A stretch of 64,000 bases of DNA from Oryzisolibacter sp. LB2S (GCF_040732315.1 NZ_CP160388.1:1699501-1763500); one strand, 5' to 3'; positions 1 to 9,410 are shown, numbered from the stretch's first letter. Numbers and translations: made by a program. The notes: generated by a model not told the origin, from the letters alone.

Positions 1-114
1 TACGCGGGCGCCACCGCCGTGGCCGTGGTGATGCTGTTCTTCTCCTTTGTCATGCTGCTGGTCATCAACGCGCTGCAGGCCTGGCAACGGCGCCATGCGG
101 GGATGCCGGCATGA
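1..114 (+). CDS. cysT: Sulfate/thiosulfate ABC transporter permease CysT, C-terminal end only
   Basis: Only the last 37 codons lie in the window. They encode a hydrophobic segment rich in Val, Met, Leu and Phe, followed by a short charged tail, which fits the last membrane helix of an ABC permease. The stop codon overlaps the ATG of the next gene (ATGA), a sign of tight translational coupling with cysW. The assignment to CysT (CysU) rests on the following genes being cysW and cysA; the fragment alone would not identify it. Confidence 0.8.
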   Translation, partial: YAGATAVAVVMLFFSFVMLLVINALQAWQRRHAGMPA

Positions 115-1013
115 GTGGCGCCGCAACATCACGCACCGCGCCGCGCGCTCGCGCGGGCACGACCGAGGCGCCCTGGGTGCGCTGGCTGCTCACGGCCATT
201 GCGCTCGGCTTTCTGCTGCTGTTCCTGGTGCTGCCGCTGGCGGCCGTGTTCACCGAGGCGCTGCGCAAGGGGGTGGACGCGTATCTGGCCGGGCTGAACG
301 AGCCCGACGCCTGGTCCGCCATTCGCCTCACGCTGCTCACCGCCGCGATCTCCGTGCCGCTCAACCTGGTGTTCGGCGTGGCGGCGGCCTGGTGCATCGC
401 CAAGTACGAATTCCGCGGCAAGGCGTTTTTGATCACGCTGATCGACCTGCCGTTCTCCATCTCGCCCGTGGTCGCGGGCCTGATGTATGTGCTGGTGTTC
501 GGCGCCAACGGCTGGTTCGGCCCCTGGCTTGCCGCGCACGACATCAAGATCATCTTCGCCGTGCCGGGCATTGTGCTGGCCACCGTGTTCGTGACCTTTC
601 CGTTCGTCGCGCGCGAGCTGATTCCGCTGATGCAGGCCCAAGGCAACGACGAGGAGCAGGCCGCCGTGGTGCTGGGCGCGAGCGGCTGGCAGACCTTCTG
701 GCATGTGACGCTGCCCAACATCAAATGGGGCCTGCTCTACGGCGTGATCCTGTGCAACGCGCGCGCCATGGGCGAGTTCGGCGCGGTGTCCGTGGTCTCG
801 GGCCATATCCGCGGCCAGACCAACACCATTCCGCTGCATGTGGAGATTCTCTACAACGAGTACCAGTCGGTCGCGGCGTTTGCCGCCGCCTCGCTGCTGG
901 CGCTGCTGGCGCTGGTCACGCTGGTCATCAAGACCTTTGCCGAATGGCAGAACGAGCAGCAGGCCAGGGCCGCGGCCAGCCTGCCGCCCGAGCGGCCGGT
1001 CGCCACAGAATAG
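111..1013 (+). CDS. cysW: Sulfate/thiosulfate ABC transporter permease CysW
   Basis: Inner-membrane permease of 300 aa that pairs with CysT to form the channel for sulfate and thiosulfate import. After a basic N-terminus the protein has about six hydrophobic segments. The cytoplasmic EAA-type loop that contacts the ATPase is visible at about residues 181-203 ([13 protein letters not shown]). The sequence [14 protein letters not shown] just before it is typical of the CysW/ModB permease family. The gene overlaps cysT by 4 bp and is followed by cysA after a 53-bp gap that is filled almost entirely by a copy of the dispersed repeat. Length and motifs are normal. Confidence 0.95.
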   Translation: MSGAATSRTAPRARAGTTEAPWVRWLLTAIALGFLLLFLVLPLAAVFTEALRKGVDAYLAGLNEPDAWSAIRLTLLTAAISVPLNLVFGVAAAWCIAKYEFRGKAFLITLIDLPFSISPVVAGLMYVLVFGANGWFGPWLAAHDIKIIFAVPGIVLATVFVTFPFVARELIPLMQAQGNDEEQAAVVLGASGWQTFWHVTLPNIKWGLLYGVILCNARAMGEFGAVSVVSGHIRGQTNTIPLHVEILYNEYQSVAAFAAASLLALLALVTLVIKTFAEWQNEQQARAAASLPPERPVATE

Positions 1014-1018
1014 TAGTG

Positions 1019-1064
1019 ATATTTGGCTCCAGGCCGTATGTGCAAAGCGCAGCAAGCTATTGAT
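1019..1064 (-). repeat. Dispersed palindromic repeat, copy A (intergenic cysW-cysA)
   Basis: On the minus strand this copy reads ATAGCTTGCTGCGCTT, a spacer, then GGCCTGGAGCC, followed by an A/T-rich end. It matches the other copies listed here. It fills nearly the whole cysW-cysA gap and ends 2 bp before the cysA ATG, so no Shine-Dalgarno sequence is left in front of cysA. Confidence 0.7.
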
Positions 1065-1066
1065 TT

Positions 1067-2206
1067 ATGAGTATCGAAATCCGCAACGTAAGCAAGCAGT
1101 TCGGCAGCTTCCAGGCCCTGCGCGACGTGAGTCTGGACATCCAGTCGGGCGAGCTGATCGCGCTGCTCGGCCCCTCGGGCTGCGGCAAGACCACGCTCTT
1201 GCGCATCATCGCGGGGCTGGAAACACCCGACACGGGCAGCATCCACTTCAGCGGCTCGGACCAGACCGATGTGCATGTGCGCGAGCGCGGCGTGGGCTTT
1301 GTGTTCCAGCATTACGCGCTGTTTCGCCACATGACGGTGTTTGACAACGTGGCCTTCGGCCTGCGCATGAAGCCGCGCCGAGAGCGTCCTGCGGAAGCAG
1401 TGATCCGCGACAAGGTCATGAAGTTGCTGAAGCTCGTGCAGCTCGACTGGATCGCCGACCGCTACCCCGCCCAGCTCTCGGGCGGCCAGCGCCAGCGCAT
1501 CGCCCTGGCGCGCGCGCTGGCCGTCGAGCCCAAGGTGCTGCTGCTCGACGAGCCGTTCGGCGCGCTCGACGCCAAGGTGAGAAAAGAGCTGCGCCGCTGG
1601 CTGCGCCGCCTGCACGACGAGCTGCATGTGACCAGCATCTTCGTCACGCACGACCAGGAGGAGGCGCTGGAGGTGGCGGACCGCGTGGTCGTCATCAACC
1701 AGGGCCGCATCGAGCAGCAGGGCACGCCCCAGCAGGTCTGGGACAACCCGGCCAGCCCCTTCGTCTACGGCTTTCTCGGCGACGTGAACCTGTTCAAGGG
1801 CCGCGCCAACGACGGCCGCATCCACCTCGACGAGGGCATGCAGCTCGACAGCCCCGAGGCGCGCCACGCCGACGGCGCCCAGGCCTTCGCCTACGTGCGC
1901 CCGCACGACCTCGACGTGGAGCGCTACGGCGGCCCGGGCCAGGCGCTCGACGCGCACGGGCGCCCGCGCGGCATCGTGGTGCAGCTCACGCGCGCCATCG
2001 TCGTCGGGCCCATCGCGCGGCTGGAACTTATTCCCGAGGCCAGCACCCAAGGTTCGCTGTCGGCGGACAATGCGTCCTCCGACACCTTGATCGAGGCGCA
2101 GATCCCCGCGCAGCAGTTCCACGACATGGGGCTGCGCGAGGGCGAGATGCTGGTGGTCACGCCCCGGCGCGCCAAGGTGTTTCTCGACGAAGCCGCCGGC
2201 ATCTGA
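1067..2206 (+). CDS. cysA: Sulfate/thiosulfate ABC transporter ATP-binding protein CysA
   Basis: Cytoplasmic ATPase (379 aa) that powers sulfate and thiosulfate import through CysTW. It has Walker A GPSGCGKT at residues 35-42, the ABC signature LSGGQ near 136, and Walker B LLLDEP with the switch histidine (THDQEE) downstream. A C-terminal regulatory domain of about 140 residues follows, containing the CysA-like [12 protein letters not shown] segment. The ATG at 1067 is chosen because [13 protein letters not shown] is the canonical family start. No Shine-Dalgarno sequence precedes it, because the dispersed repeat runs up to the start codon. Translation may depend on coupling to cysW. Confidence 0.96.
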   Translation: MSIEIRNVSKQFGSFQALRDVSLDIQSGELIALLGPSGCGKTTLLRIIAGLETPDTGSIHFSGSDQTDVHVRERGVGFVFQHYALFRHMTVFDNVAFGLRMKPRRERPAEAVIRDKVMKLLKLVQLDWIADRYPAQLSGGQRQRIALARALAVEPKVLLLDEPFGALDAKVRKELRRWLRRLHDELHVTSIFVTHDQEEALEVADRVVVINQGRIEQQGTPQQVWDNPASPFVYGFLGDVNLFKGRANDGRIHLDEGMQLDSPEARHADGAQAFAYVRPHDLDVERYGGPGQALDAHGRPRGIVVQLTRAIVVGPIARLELIPEASTQGSLSADNASSDTLIEAQIPAQQFHDMGLREGEMLVVTPRRAKVFLDEAAGI

Positions 2207-2244
2207 CCGCAGCCATGGGGGCGCGGCAGGGGAGGGCCGGCACC

Positions 2245-2811
2245 ATGGACAAAGGAAGAATCTTGCTCAACTGGATAACCGAGGCCCCGCGCCGCACCTT
2301 GGCGCTGATCAGCGCCGCCTGCGTGGCCATGCTGGCCTTTGGCATGTACCTGCAGCATGTGGTGGGGCTCGATCCCTGCCCGATGTGCATCGTGCAGCGT
2401 TATGCTCTCATTGGTGTAGCTGTTCTCGCAGGACTGGCAAGCGCCAGAGGCCAAAAAGGCTGGTGGATGAGCTTCGGCGTGCTGGCGCTGCTGATGGCGG
2501 GCTTCGGCGCCTTCACGGCCGCGCGCCAGAGCTGGCTGCAGTGGTTTCCGCCCGAGGTCGCGACCTGCGGGCGCGACTTCTACGGAATGATCGAAAACTA
2601 TCCGATCAGCCGCGCCATTCCCATGATCTTCCGCGGCTCGGGCGACTGCACGGCGGTGGACTGGACCTTCCTCGGCGGCTCCATCGCCAATTGGTCCTTC
2701 GTCTGGTTCGTGGCGTTCGCCGTGCTGCTGCTGGTGCTGCTCGTGCGTGGCGCCGTCAAGGCACAGGAAACGCCAGCGGCGCCGCTCCAGGTCTCCAGGC
2801 CTCGTACTTGA
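2245..2811 (+). CDS. dsbB: Disulfide bond formation protein DsbB
   Basis: Inner-membrane quinone reductase (188 aa) that reoxidises periplasmic DsbA. The first redox pair is CPMC at residues 45-48 in the first periplasmic loop. The second pair is Cys108 and Cys135 in the second loop. Four hydrophobic segments flank them. The ATG at 2245 is chosen over 2215 because GGAGGG lies 8 nt upstream. Residues 56-72 (VAVLAGLASARGQK) are encoded by a copy of the dispersed repeat without making the protein unusually long. The 3' end overlaps the convergent glutathione S-transferase gene by 56 bp. Confidence 0.95.
   Translation: MDKGRILLNWITEAPRRTLALISAACVAMLAFGMYLQHVVGLDPCPMCIVQRYALIGVAVLAGLASARGQKGWWMSFGVLALLMAGFGAFTAARQSWLQWFPPEVATCGRDFYGMIENYPISRAIPMIFRGSGDCTAVDWTFLGGSIANWSFVWFVAFAVLLLVLLVRGAVKAQETPAAPLQVSRPRT
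2411..2460 (+). repeat. Dispersed palindromic repeat, copy B (inside dsbB)
   Basis: Reads GTAGCTGTTCTCGCA, a short spacer, then GGCAAGCGCCAGAGGCC followed by AAAAAGG. Only the right half is close to consensus. It is translated as VAVLAGLASAR, in the same register as the dnaE2 copy (IAVSACLESAK). Confidence 0.55.
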
Positions 2812-3412
2812 GCATCACGCGCGCGAACAGCGGCGACTGCTGCCAGCGCGCCAGCCAGTCGCGCAGCCGCGGCCAGGGCGCGGCCTGCCATGGCGCATCG
2901 TCCACGCCCGCAAACTGGCGCACGAAGGGCGCCACCGCCATGTCGGCCAGGGCCGCGCGCGTGCCGAACAGGTAGCCATCCGGTCGTGCGGCCAGGCGCT
3001 CCTCGAGCGTCTGCAGCCAGGCATGGGCCGCGTCCCTTTCCCTTGCCGGGTCGGCGTCGGGGTAGCGGTTGGGGTATTTGCAGCGATCGAGCGCGCGCTT
3101 GAACGGGCCGTCGCATTGGGCGATCAGCGCGAGCATGGCGGCCAGATCCCCATCGTCCGGCCGCAGCCAACTCTCGGGGTCATGGGCAGACAGGGCCCAG
3201 AGCATGATGTCCAGGCTCTGCTCCAGCACCCGGCCCGGCAGCACCAGCACGGGCACCGTGCCCTTGGGCGATGCCTGCAGCAGCGCCGCGGGCTTGTCGC
3301 GCAGCACCACCTCGCGCAGCTCGCAGCGCTGGCCGCTCACCGCCAGCGCCAGGCGCGCGCGCATGGCGTAGGGGCAACGGCGAAACGAGTAGAGCACGGG
3401 CAGGGCGGACAT
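2756..3412 (-). CDS. Glutathione S-transferase family protein
   Basis: Soluble 218-aa protein with an N-terminal thioredoxin-like domain (FRRCPYAMRARLAL). The cysteine at position 13 of the CPYA motif is the likely glutathione-contacting residue. The helical C-terminal domain begins near residue 85. The cis-Pro region (KGTVPVL) and the following LEQS glutathione-binding motif are present. The class resembles bacterial Omega/beta-like GSTs of unknown substrate. It is the last gene of a minus-strand run and overlaps the convergent dsbB by 56 bp. Confidence 0.88.
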   Translation of the reverse strand: MSALPVLYSFRRCPYAMRARLALAVSGQRCELREVVLRDKPAALLQASPKGTVPVLVLPGRVLEQSLDIMLWALSAHDPESWLRPDDGDLAAMLALIAQCDGPFKRALDRCKYPNRYPDADPARERDAAHAWLQTLEERLAARPDGYLFGTRAALADMAVAPFVRQFAGVDDAPWQAAPWPRLRDWLARWQQSPLFARVMLKYEAWRPGAAPLAFPVP

Positions 3413-3439
3413 GGGCCCGAGTATGCCGCCCGCGCCGCC

Positions 3440-4987
3440 TCAGGGCCTTGCGGGCGCGGCCCGCGGGCCCAGCCTGCGGCGCAGGCGGCGCCAGCCGATC
3501 ACCACCGCCGTCAGGCTCAGGGCCGCGCCGCCCAGGCTCAGCGCGATCATCACGCCGTCCCACAGCGGGCGGCGCGAGAGCAGCGGCAGCCAGTCCCAGC
3601 TGTGCAGCATGCCGAACAGCCAGCGCGAGAGGCGGCGGTGGCCGTCGATGCGGCCGAGCACGGCGCCCGTGTGCGGGTCCACATGCACCCAGCTGGCCTC
3701 GGCGTCGGCGAAGACCACGCGCAGCACGGGCAGGGGCTTGTCTGCGCCGCCGCTCATGGTGTGGGCCGCGCGGCTGTAGTAGTGGCTGTCGTAGGCGTGC
3801 AGCGTCTCCATGCGCGCCACCGGGTCGGGCAACAGTCTGCGCGCGGCCGCCTCCAGCTCACCGCTCTGCCAGTGATGGGCGCGGGCCGTGGCCGCGTCGA
3901 GCAGCATGGGGGCATGGCCCGGCGCCAGCGCCTGCACGAGGGTGTGGCCCGCGGTGCGCGTCCAGCGCAGTTCGCGCACATCGGCGGGCGCGGCGGCGAG
4001 CAGGGCCTGCGCGGTCGCGGGCCGCTCGGGCAGGGTCAGCGGCCCGCCGTGCATGGATTCGAGCCGCAGCGGCGCGGCACCGCTGTCGAAGATGCGCCAG
4101 GGGTTCATCGACATCAGGCCGCTGAAGATCCAGGTGAGCGTGATGGCCGCAAACACCAGCCCGGTGGCGTGGTGCCAGCGCATCATCGCGCCCGGGTAGG
4201 GCGTGCGTCTGCCGCTCTTGTAGCGGCCCGCAAAGCGCCAGCGCAGCACGCCGACCACGGCGCCCAGGAGCGTGACCGCGATGCCGAGGATGGACAGCCC
4301 GTTGACGATGTCCGCCCAGTAGGCGTCAAACACATTGCCGCGCAAGGGGTAGAGCCAGTGGATCCAGGCGCCCGCGTAGTTCCACAGGCGCTCGCTGCGC
4401 GTGGCGTCGCGCACCACCTCGCCGGTCCTGCCCGAGACATAGACCACCGTGTCCTGGGCGTCGCCAAGCCGCACGCGGTGCAGGGGCCGGTGGGCGTCCA
4501 GCGCGCGCGAATGCGTGAAGGCGTCCTCGTCCAGCTGGCCCTCGTAGCGCGTGGCGACGTCGGGCCCGGCATAGGCCGCGGCGCTGGCCAGGGCCTGCGC
4601 CTCGCCCACGCGGGCGAGCACGGCACCGGTTTCGGCATCGATCACGACGGCCCTCGGCTGACGCATGCGGCGGCTCTTGCCCTGCGCGGCCGGGTCAGTC
4701 TGTGCGGGCGTGGCCAGGTACACGGGGCGGCCCGCGCCGGCCACGGCCAGGCGCAGATCCTGCAGCGGCCCCTGCAGGCGCGCCGCGGCCAGCGCCTGGG
4801 CGGGTTCGAGCACCACCGGGGCGGCGCGCAGGGCGGGCAGGTGTTCCAGCCGCTCGGCCGGCGTGAGCTTGGGGTAGCCCACGTACATCATCACCATGCC
4901 CGAGACGAACCACATGGCGAAGAAGGCGCACAGCAGCACGCCCAGCCAGCGGTGGATCAGAAACAACCAGCGTTTGACATGTGCCAT
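3440..4987 (-). CDS. PepSY-domain inner-membrane protein
   Basis: Membrane protein of 515 aa. It opens with a transmembrane helix containing the family signature HRWLGVLLCAFFAMWFVSG. Two further helices lie near the middle, around the AGAWIHWLYPLRGN segment, and one lies near the C-terminus (GVMIALSLGGAALSL). Large extracytoplasmic PepSY regions lie between them. Such proteins accompany TonB-dependent receptors and are thought to act in reduction or release of metals from siderophores or in iron transfer; that role is inferred here. The start MAHVKRW at 4987 is chosen because the helix follows directly. The gene begins 13 bp after the TonB receptor gene, so the two are probably co-transcribed. 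Confidence 0.85.
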   Translation of the reverse strand: MAHVKRWLFLIHRWLGVLLCAFFAMWFVSGMVMMYVGYPKLTPAERLEHLPALRAAPVVLEPAQALAAARLQGPLQDLRLAVAGAGRPVYLATPAQTDPAAQGKSRRMRQPRAVVIDAETGAVLARVGEAQALASAAAYAGPDVATRYEGQLDEDAFTHSRALDAHRPLHRVRLGDAQDTVVYVSGRTGEVVRDATRSERLWNYAGAWIHWLYPLRGNVFDAYWADIVNGLSILGIAVTLLGAVVGVLRWRFAGRYKSGRRTPYPGAMMRWHHATGLVFAAITLTWIFSGLMSMNPWRIFDSGAAPLRLESMHGGPLTLPERPATAQALLAAAPADVRELRWTRTAGHTLVQALAPGHAPMLLDAATARAHHWQSGELEAAARRLLPDPVARMETLHAYDSHYYSRAAHTMSGGADKPLPVLRVVFADAEASWVHVDPHTGAVLGRIDGHRRLSRWLFGMLHSWDWLPLLSRRPLWDGVMIALSLGGAALSLTAVVIGWRRLRRRLGPRAAPARP

Positions 4988-5000
4988 GGCGGCCTCCGGC

Positions 5001-7229
5001 TCAGAACGCAACGTGCAGCGTCACGTCGGCCGTGCGCGGCGCGCCCAGATAGGCCTGGCTGCCGAGGTTGGCGGCGTACAGCCGGTCGGTGGCGTTGCGC
5101 AGCCGCCCGGTGAGCGTGCTGCTGCGGCTGAGCTGCCAGGCCAGGCCCAGGTCCAGCAGCGTGTAGGCCGATTGCCACTGCGTGTTGGCCGCATCGGCAT
5201 ACAGCCTGCCCACATGGCGCAGGCCGGCGCTGGCTTGGAGCGCGGGCGTGATGGCGTAGCCGAGCCAGAGATTGGCCACGGTGGCCGGTGTGTTGGTGGG
5301 CCGCTTGCCCGCCAGCGACACGCCGCCCTGCATGAAGTTCTCGTAGCGCGCGCGCACATGCGTGAGGTTGGCCTGCAGCTGCCAGCGCGGCGACGGGCGC
5401 AGGCCCAGCGACAGCTCGGCGCCCTTGGACGACTGCTCGCCCACGAGCAGCGTGACGCCCGGCCGGTTCGGGTCCTGCGTGGCGATGTTGCGCCGGCTGA
5501 TCTGGTAGAGCGCCAGCGTCGCCGTGCCCTTGCCGCCCCAGAAGTCGAGCTTGCTGCCCACCTCGGCCTGGCGGCCGCGGGTGAGCTCGCTGTTGTTCAT
5601 CACGTCGGCGAAAGAGGCCGTGGACAGGATGCCCGATGGGGGATCGGCGGCCGTGGAGTACTGCGCATAGAGATTGGCGCCGGGCGCGATGTCCCAGACC
5701 ACGCCGATGCGGCCCGTGGTGGGCCGGTAGCCGCGGCTGTAGCTCGCGGGCATGGTGGCCGTGACGGTGCGGCGGTTGGTCAGGTCGAGGTCGATGCGCT
5801 CGTGGCGCAGGGCGGTGATCAGGTTGAGCAGGGGCGCGACGGCCGTGCGGTTCTCCACGTACAGCGCGGCGGTCGTGACCTTGTTGGTGCGGTCGGCCCT
5901 GAAGCCCGGCGCCATGCCGGGGATGTCGAAGAAATGCTCGGTCGTGAAGCGGTAGGGATCGACCGTGCTCACCGTGCCCGCCAGGCTGTTGGGAAAGCGC
6001 GTCTGCCGGTTCACGCTCACGTCCAGGCCAAAGGCCCAGTCGCTCCTGCGGCCCGCGAGACTGCCCTGGTGGCTGGCCTCGATGCGGTCGCCCAGCACCT
6101 GGTGGTCGTGGCGCTGCAGCAAGGCCGCCGAGCGCATGACCTGGGTGTTGGCGGCGTTGAAGCGGTAGGTCTCGACGTTGCGGTAGTCGCGCAGCGCATC
6201 GTAGGCGTAGAAGGTGTTGCGCAGCTGCAGCGTGCCAGAGGCGCGCCACTGCGTGACCGAGCGCAGCCACTGCACGCGCTGGGCGTACAGGCCGTCGGCG
6301 CTGTTGTAGTTGGCAAAGCGCGTGCGTGGGTCTGTGCGCAGCTCGCCGGCCGCGGGGGTGAGCAGGGGCGTGCCCCAGTAGGGGCGGTCGACATGCTCGT
6401 TCTGGTACTCGTAGGCCAGGGTGTGGGTGAGGCCGCCGCCCAGGTCGGACAGCAGCGAGGCGGCGAGCTGCGTGGCGCGCGTGTGCATGCCCTCGACCCA
6501 GTTGCCGGCATCGCGGTGGTTCAGGTCCAGGCGTGCGAAATGCTGCGCGCCGGCGGCCTGCGTGCCGCCGGAGATGCGGCGGTTCAGCCCCAGCGAGACC
6601 TCCTTGAGGCCATGCCGGCCCAGGCGCAGCTGGCCTTCGCTGAAGTCGTGGCGCTCGGCCAGCTTGGTGATGTAGTTGATGGAGCCGCCCACGGCGCCCG
6701 AGCCGAACAGAAAGCTCGACGGACCGCCGATGGCCTCGACCCGGTCGTAGATCCAGCTGTCCACGGGGCGCGCGGCGATCGCATACTGCACGTTGATGCC
6801 GTTGAACATCTGGCCTATGGAGCCGCTGCCAAAGCCCCGGTAGCTCACGCCTATGCTGCCGGGTGCGTTGTGCGCGGTCACGCCGGGGATGGCGCGCAGG
6901 ATTTCCTGCGTGTCCTGGGCGCCGCGCGCCTCTATGGTGCTGCGGTCCACGACGGTGACGGAGGCGGGTGTCTCGCGCGCCGTCAGCCCCAGGCGGCTGC
7001 CGGTCTCTATCGGGGTGTCGAGCGGCAGCCGGCCGTTGGGGGCGGGCGCGCTATCCACGACCTCCATGGTTTGCAGGGTTGCGGCCTCGGTGCCCTGGCC
7101 CTGGGCCGCGGTGCCCAGGAGTGCGAGCGCCAGGGCCGCGAGCAGGCGGGTGCAGAGCGGCGACGGGCGAAGCGATGGGGCGTGCGCGCGCAGGGCGGCC
7201 ACGCCGGTGGTGGTGTTGTGATGGCTCAT
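5001..7229 (-). CDS. TonB-dependent outer-membrane receptor (siderophore or copper type)
   Basis: Outer-membrane active transporter of 742 aa. It has a signal peptide (LLAALALALLGTAAQG) and a plug domain containing ETPASVTVVDRSTIEARG, the RAIPGVTAHN motif, VSYRGFG, and GPSSFLFGSGAVGGSINYITK. A 22-strand barrel follows and ends in the typical terminal Phe (LHVAF). The start at 7229 gives a proper signal peptide; a longer upstream reading has none. It lies between a DUF2946 gene and a PepSY gene, a linkage often seen for copper- or siderophore-related receptors. No Fur-box match was seen upstream, so the substrate is left open. Confidence 0.9.
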   Translation of the reverse strand: MSHHNTTTGVAALRAHAPSLRPSPLCTRLLAALALALLGTAAQGQGTEAATLQTMEVVDSAPAPNGRLPLDTPIETGSRLGLTARETPASVTVVDRSTIEARGAQDTQEILRAIPGVTAHNAPGSIGVSYRGFGSGSIGQMFNGINVQYAIAARPVDSWIYDRVEAIGGPSSFLFGSGAVGGSINYITKLAERHDFSEGQLRLGRHGLKEVSLGLNRRISGGTQAAGAQHFARLDLNHRDAGNWVEGMHTRATQLAASLLSDLGGGLTHTLAYEYQNEHVDRPYWGTPLLTPAAGELRTDPRTRFANYNSADGLYAQRVQWLRSVTQWRASGTLQLRNTFYAYDALRDYRNVETYRFNAANTQVMRSAALLQRHDHQVLGDRIEASHQGSLAGRRSDWAFGLDVSVNRQTRFPNSLAGTVSTVDPYRFTTEHFFDIPGMAPGFRADRTNKVTTAALYVENRTAVAPLLNLITALRHERIDLDLTNRRTVTATMPASYSRGYRPTTGRIGVVWDIAPGANLYAQYSTAADPPSGILSTASFADVMNNSELTRGRQAEVGSKLDFWGGKGTATLALYQISRRNIATQDPNRPGVTLLVGEQSSKGAELSLGLRPSPRWQLQANLTHVRARYENFMQGGVSLAGKRPTNTPATVANLWLGYAITPALQASAGLRHVGRLYADAANTQWQSAYTLLDLGLAWQLSRSSTLTGRLRNATDRLYAANLGSQAYLGAPRTADVTLHVAF

Positions 7230-7359
7230 GAAAACTCTCTCTGACGGATGACGCGGGGCATGCCATGCCGCGGCGAGCGCTTGCCGTGGGTTGGCGCGCA
7301 TGGGCATGCGGGCGCGCCGCGGCGCATGGGGCGCGGCGGGCGGGCCGGACGGGCGGGAG

Positions 7360-7731
7360 TCAGGAGAGCGTGGGCGGTCCGCGCGCCGGCAGCGGCGCGG
7401 CCGTGGCGGCCGCGATGCGTGCGGCCTCGATGGGCCGCAGCGCGTGGGCCAGCGGCGGGGGGGTGATCAGGTCGGCGGTGTAGACCGCCGGTGGCGCGCC
7501 TGCGGGGGAGCACAGCGGGCAGTCCATGCCGGAGCTGCCCATTTTTTCCACGCTGCCGTCATCGCTCTGCATGAGCAGCAGGATGGCGCCGGTGCCCGAG
7601 CAGATGAGGTGCATGGTCTGCGGCTGCACCATGGGCGCGGCGCTGGACACGCCCAGCGACGCCATGAACCAGGCCAGCACCCACAGGCGCAGGGAGGCAA
7701 GGGCTCTGGGCATCGTCATGTTGGCGATCAT
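7360..7731 (-). CDS. DUF2946 family protein
   Basis: Small exported protein of 123 aa. The N-terminal hydrophobic segment (LRLWVLAWFMASLGVSSAAP) looks like a signal peptide. It is followed by MHLICSGTG and then SGMDCPLC, a possible metal site, and the protein ends in ARGPPTLS, the tail typical of DUF2946 proteins. The family is found next to TonB-dependent receptors and copper genes, and is suspected to act in copper handling; no direct function is known to me. A start at 7719 (MTMPRALA) would fit the signal peptide equally well. It is encoded 130 bp upstream of the receptor gene on the same strand. Confidence 0.8.
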   Translation of the reverse strand: MIANMTMPRALASLRLWVLAWFMASLGVSSAAPMVQPQTMHLICSGTGAILLLMQSDDGSVEKMGSSGMDCPLCSPAGAPPAVYTADLITPPPLAHALRPIEAARIAAATAAPLPARGPPTLS

Positions 7732-7784
7732 ATGCGCGCGCAGGTGCAGGCCGATTGACCTGTCGGCGTTGTGGGCCGAATGGA

Positions 7785-9131
7785 TCAGAGCTTCTTGACC
7801 AGCACCTGGCTCTTGCGGTCCCAGTTGTACTTGCGCTTGCGTGCCTCGGGCAGCCAGTCGGGCGCCACGGGCGAGAAGCCGCGCTTGATGAACCAGTGCA
7901 TGGTGCGCGTGGTCAGCACGAAGATGCTCGACAGGCCGAGCATGCGCGCGCGCTGCTCTATGCGCTTGAGCAGCTTCTCGCCGTCGCCCGTGCCCTGGCT
8001 GTTGGGCGAGACGGTGACGGCAGCCATCTCGGCGGTGTCGGCCTCGGGGTAGGGGTAGAGCGCGGCGCAGCCGAAGATCACGCCGTCGTGTTCGATCACG
8101 GTGTAGGCGGCGATGTCGCGCTCGATCTCCGTGCGGTCGCGCTTGACCAGGGTGCCGTCGCGCTCGAAGGGCTCGATGAGCTGGATGATGCCGCCCACGT
8201 CGTCGGCCGTGGCCTCGCGCAGCTCCTCGAGCTTTTCGTCGACGATCATGGAGCCTATGCCGTCGTGCACGTAGATCTCCAGCAGCAGCGAGCCATCGAC
8301 GGCGAACGGGATGATGTGGCTGCGCTCCACGCCATGCTCGCAGGCGCGCACGCAGTGCTGCAGGTAGAAGGCCGGGTCCGTGGGGCTTTGCGCGGCCGGC
8401 AGCTCGGCGAGCAGCTGGCGCGCCTGGGCCAGGGGCAGCTCGGTGTCAACGGGGTTGTCGTCGCTCTCGGGCTCCTGCGGGCGCATGCGTATGCCCGGCA
8501 CTTCCGAGAGGAACAGCAGCTTGTCGGCCTTGAGCTCGCAGGCCACGCGCGTGGCCACTTCCTCCATGGCCAGGTTGAAGGCCTCGCCCGTGGGCGAGAA
8601 GCCGAACGGCGAGATCAGCACCAGCGCCTCCGATTCGAGCGAGCGGCGTATGCCCGCCACGTCCACCTTGCGCACCAGGCCCGTGTGCTGGAAGTTCACG
8701 CCGTCGACGATGCCCACGGGCCGCGCCGTGAGGAAATTGCCCGAGATCACGCGCACGCGCGCGCCGGCCATGGGCGTGTTGGGCAGGCCCTGGCTGAAGG
8801 CGGCCTCGATCTCGTAGCGCAGCTGGCCCGCGGCCTCCTGCGCGCAGTCGAGCGCCACCGGATCGGTGATGCGCATGCCGTGCGAATACTGGGCCGCATG
8901 CCCCTTGGCCGCGAGCTGGTCGTTGACCTGCGGCCGAAAGCCGTGCACCAGCACGATCTTCACGCCCATGGCCTGGATCATGGCCAGGTCCTGCACGATG
9001 CTCTGCAGCTTGCCAGCGGCAATGGCCTCGCCCGTCAGGCCCACGACGAAGGTCTGGTGCCGGAACTTGTGGATGTACGGCGCCACCGAACGGAACCAGG
9101 GGACAAAGGTGAAGTTGAAGACCGTGGACAT
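7785..9131 (-). CDS. argA: Amino-acid N-acetyltransferase (N-acetylglutamate synthase) ArgA
   Basis: Cytoplasmic enzyme of 448 aa that makes N-acetylglutamate from acetyl-CoA and glutamate, the first step of arginine synthesis. The N-terminal amino-acid-kinase-like domain (VHGFRPQVND, GLVRKVD, LISPFGFSPTGEAFN) carries the arginine allosteric site in this family. The C-terminal GNAT domain has the acetyl-CoA loop around VSPNSQGTGDGEKLLKRIE. The start MSTVFNFTFVPWFR matches the usual beginning of proteobacterial ArgA and excludes a longer upstream reading. Length is normal. The following 280 bp up to the acyltransferase gene contain a dispersed-repeat hairpin. Confidence 0.95.
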   Translation of the reverse strand: MSTVFNFTFVPWFRSVAPYIHKFRHQTFVVGLTGEAIAAGKLQSIVQDLAMIQAMGVKIVLVHGFRPQVNDQLAAKGHAAQYSHGMRITDPVALDCAQEAAGQLRYEIEAAFSQGLPNTPMAGARVRVISGNFLTARPVGIVDGVNFQHTGLVRKVDVAGIRRSLESEALVLISPFGFSPTGEAFNLAMEEVATRVACELKADKLLFLSEVPGIRMRPQEPESDDNPVDTELPLAQARQLLAELPAAQSPTDPAFYLQHCVRACEHGVERSHIIPFAVDGSLLLEIYVHDGIGSMIVDEKLEELREATADDVGGIIQLIEPFERDGTLVKRDRTEIERDIAAYTVIEHDGVIFGCAALYPYPEADTAEMAAVTVSPNSQGTGDGEKLLKRIEQRARMLGLSSIFVLTTRTMHWFIKRGFSPVAPDWLPEARKRKYNWDRKSQVLVKKL

Positions 9132-9293
9132 GGCTGTGCGGGCTGTGCGGCGCGGGCAGGAGGGATGAAAAAACGCCTGCGGCTCCATGCCACCCGGGAA
9201 GGCCGTCGGTGGCAGTGGCGCCTGCAAGCGCAGCGCGCAGTGTAGCGGCTGCGGGCGCGGCGTGCGCGCCACGGATGAGGCGCCGCGTCGCAC

Positions 9294-9390
9294 TTTCAAA
9301 TCGATAGCTGGAGGCGCTTGTTATATATGGATATTCGAATCAAATTCGGTTGTATGCGCCGTGCAAAAAGCGCAGTCAGCTATCAATATG
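9294..9390. repeat. Dispersed repeat, copy C: two half-units facing each other
   Basis: The non-coding stretch between argA and the acyltransferase gene holds GATAGCTGGAGGCGCTTG near 9303 and, about 55 bp on, the inverse half GCGCAGTCAGCTATC. Together they could form a long hairpin. The AT-rich centre differs from other copies. This is the main structure in the 279-bp gap 9132-9410. Confidence 0.6.
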
Positions 9391-9410
9391 AGAGTTGGCT
9401 GGCGGGGCCA

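Noticed and set aside
2747..5113. Very long plus-strand open frame (788 codons) opposite the GST, PepSY and TonB-receptor genes
   Set aside because: It is low-complexity, His/Arg/Gly/Ala-rich and antisense to three well-supported genes. High-GC DNA gives such stop-free antisense frames. The same applies to other long antisense frames in the window.
5001..7229. TonB receptor as partner of the siderophore ABC importer at 22.5-26.2 kb
   Set aside because: They are 15 kb apart, only the importer has a recognisable Fur box, and the receptor's neighbours (DUF2946, PepSY) suggest a separate metal system. A functional link cannot be supported from sequence.
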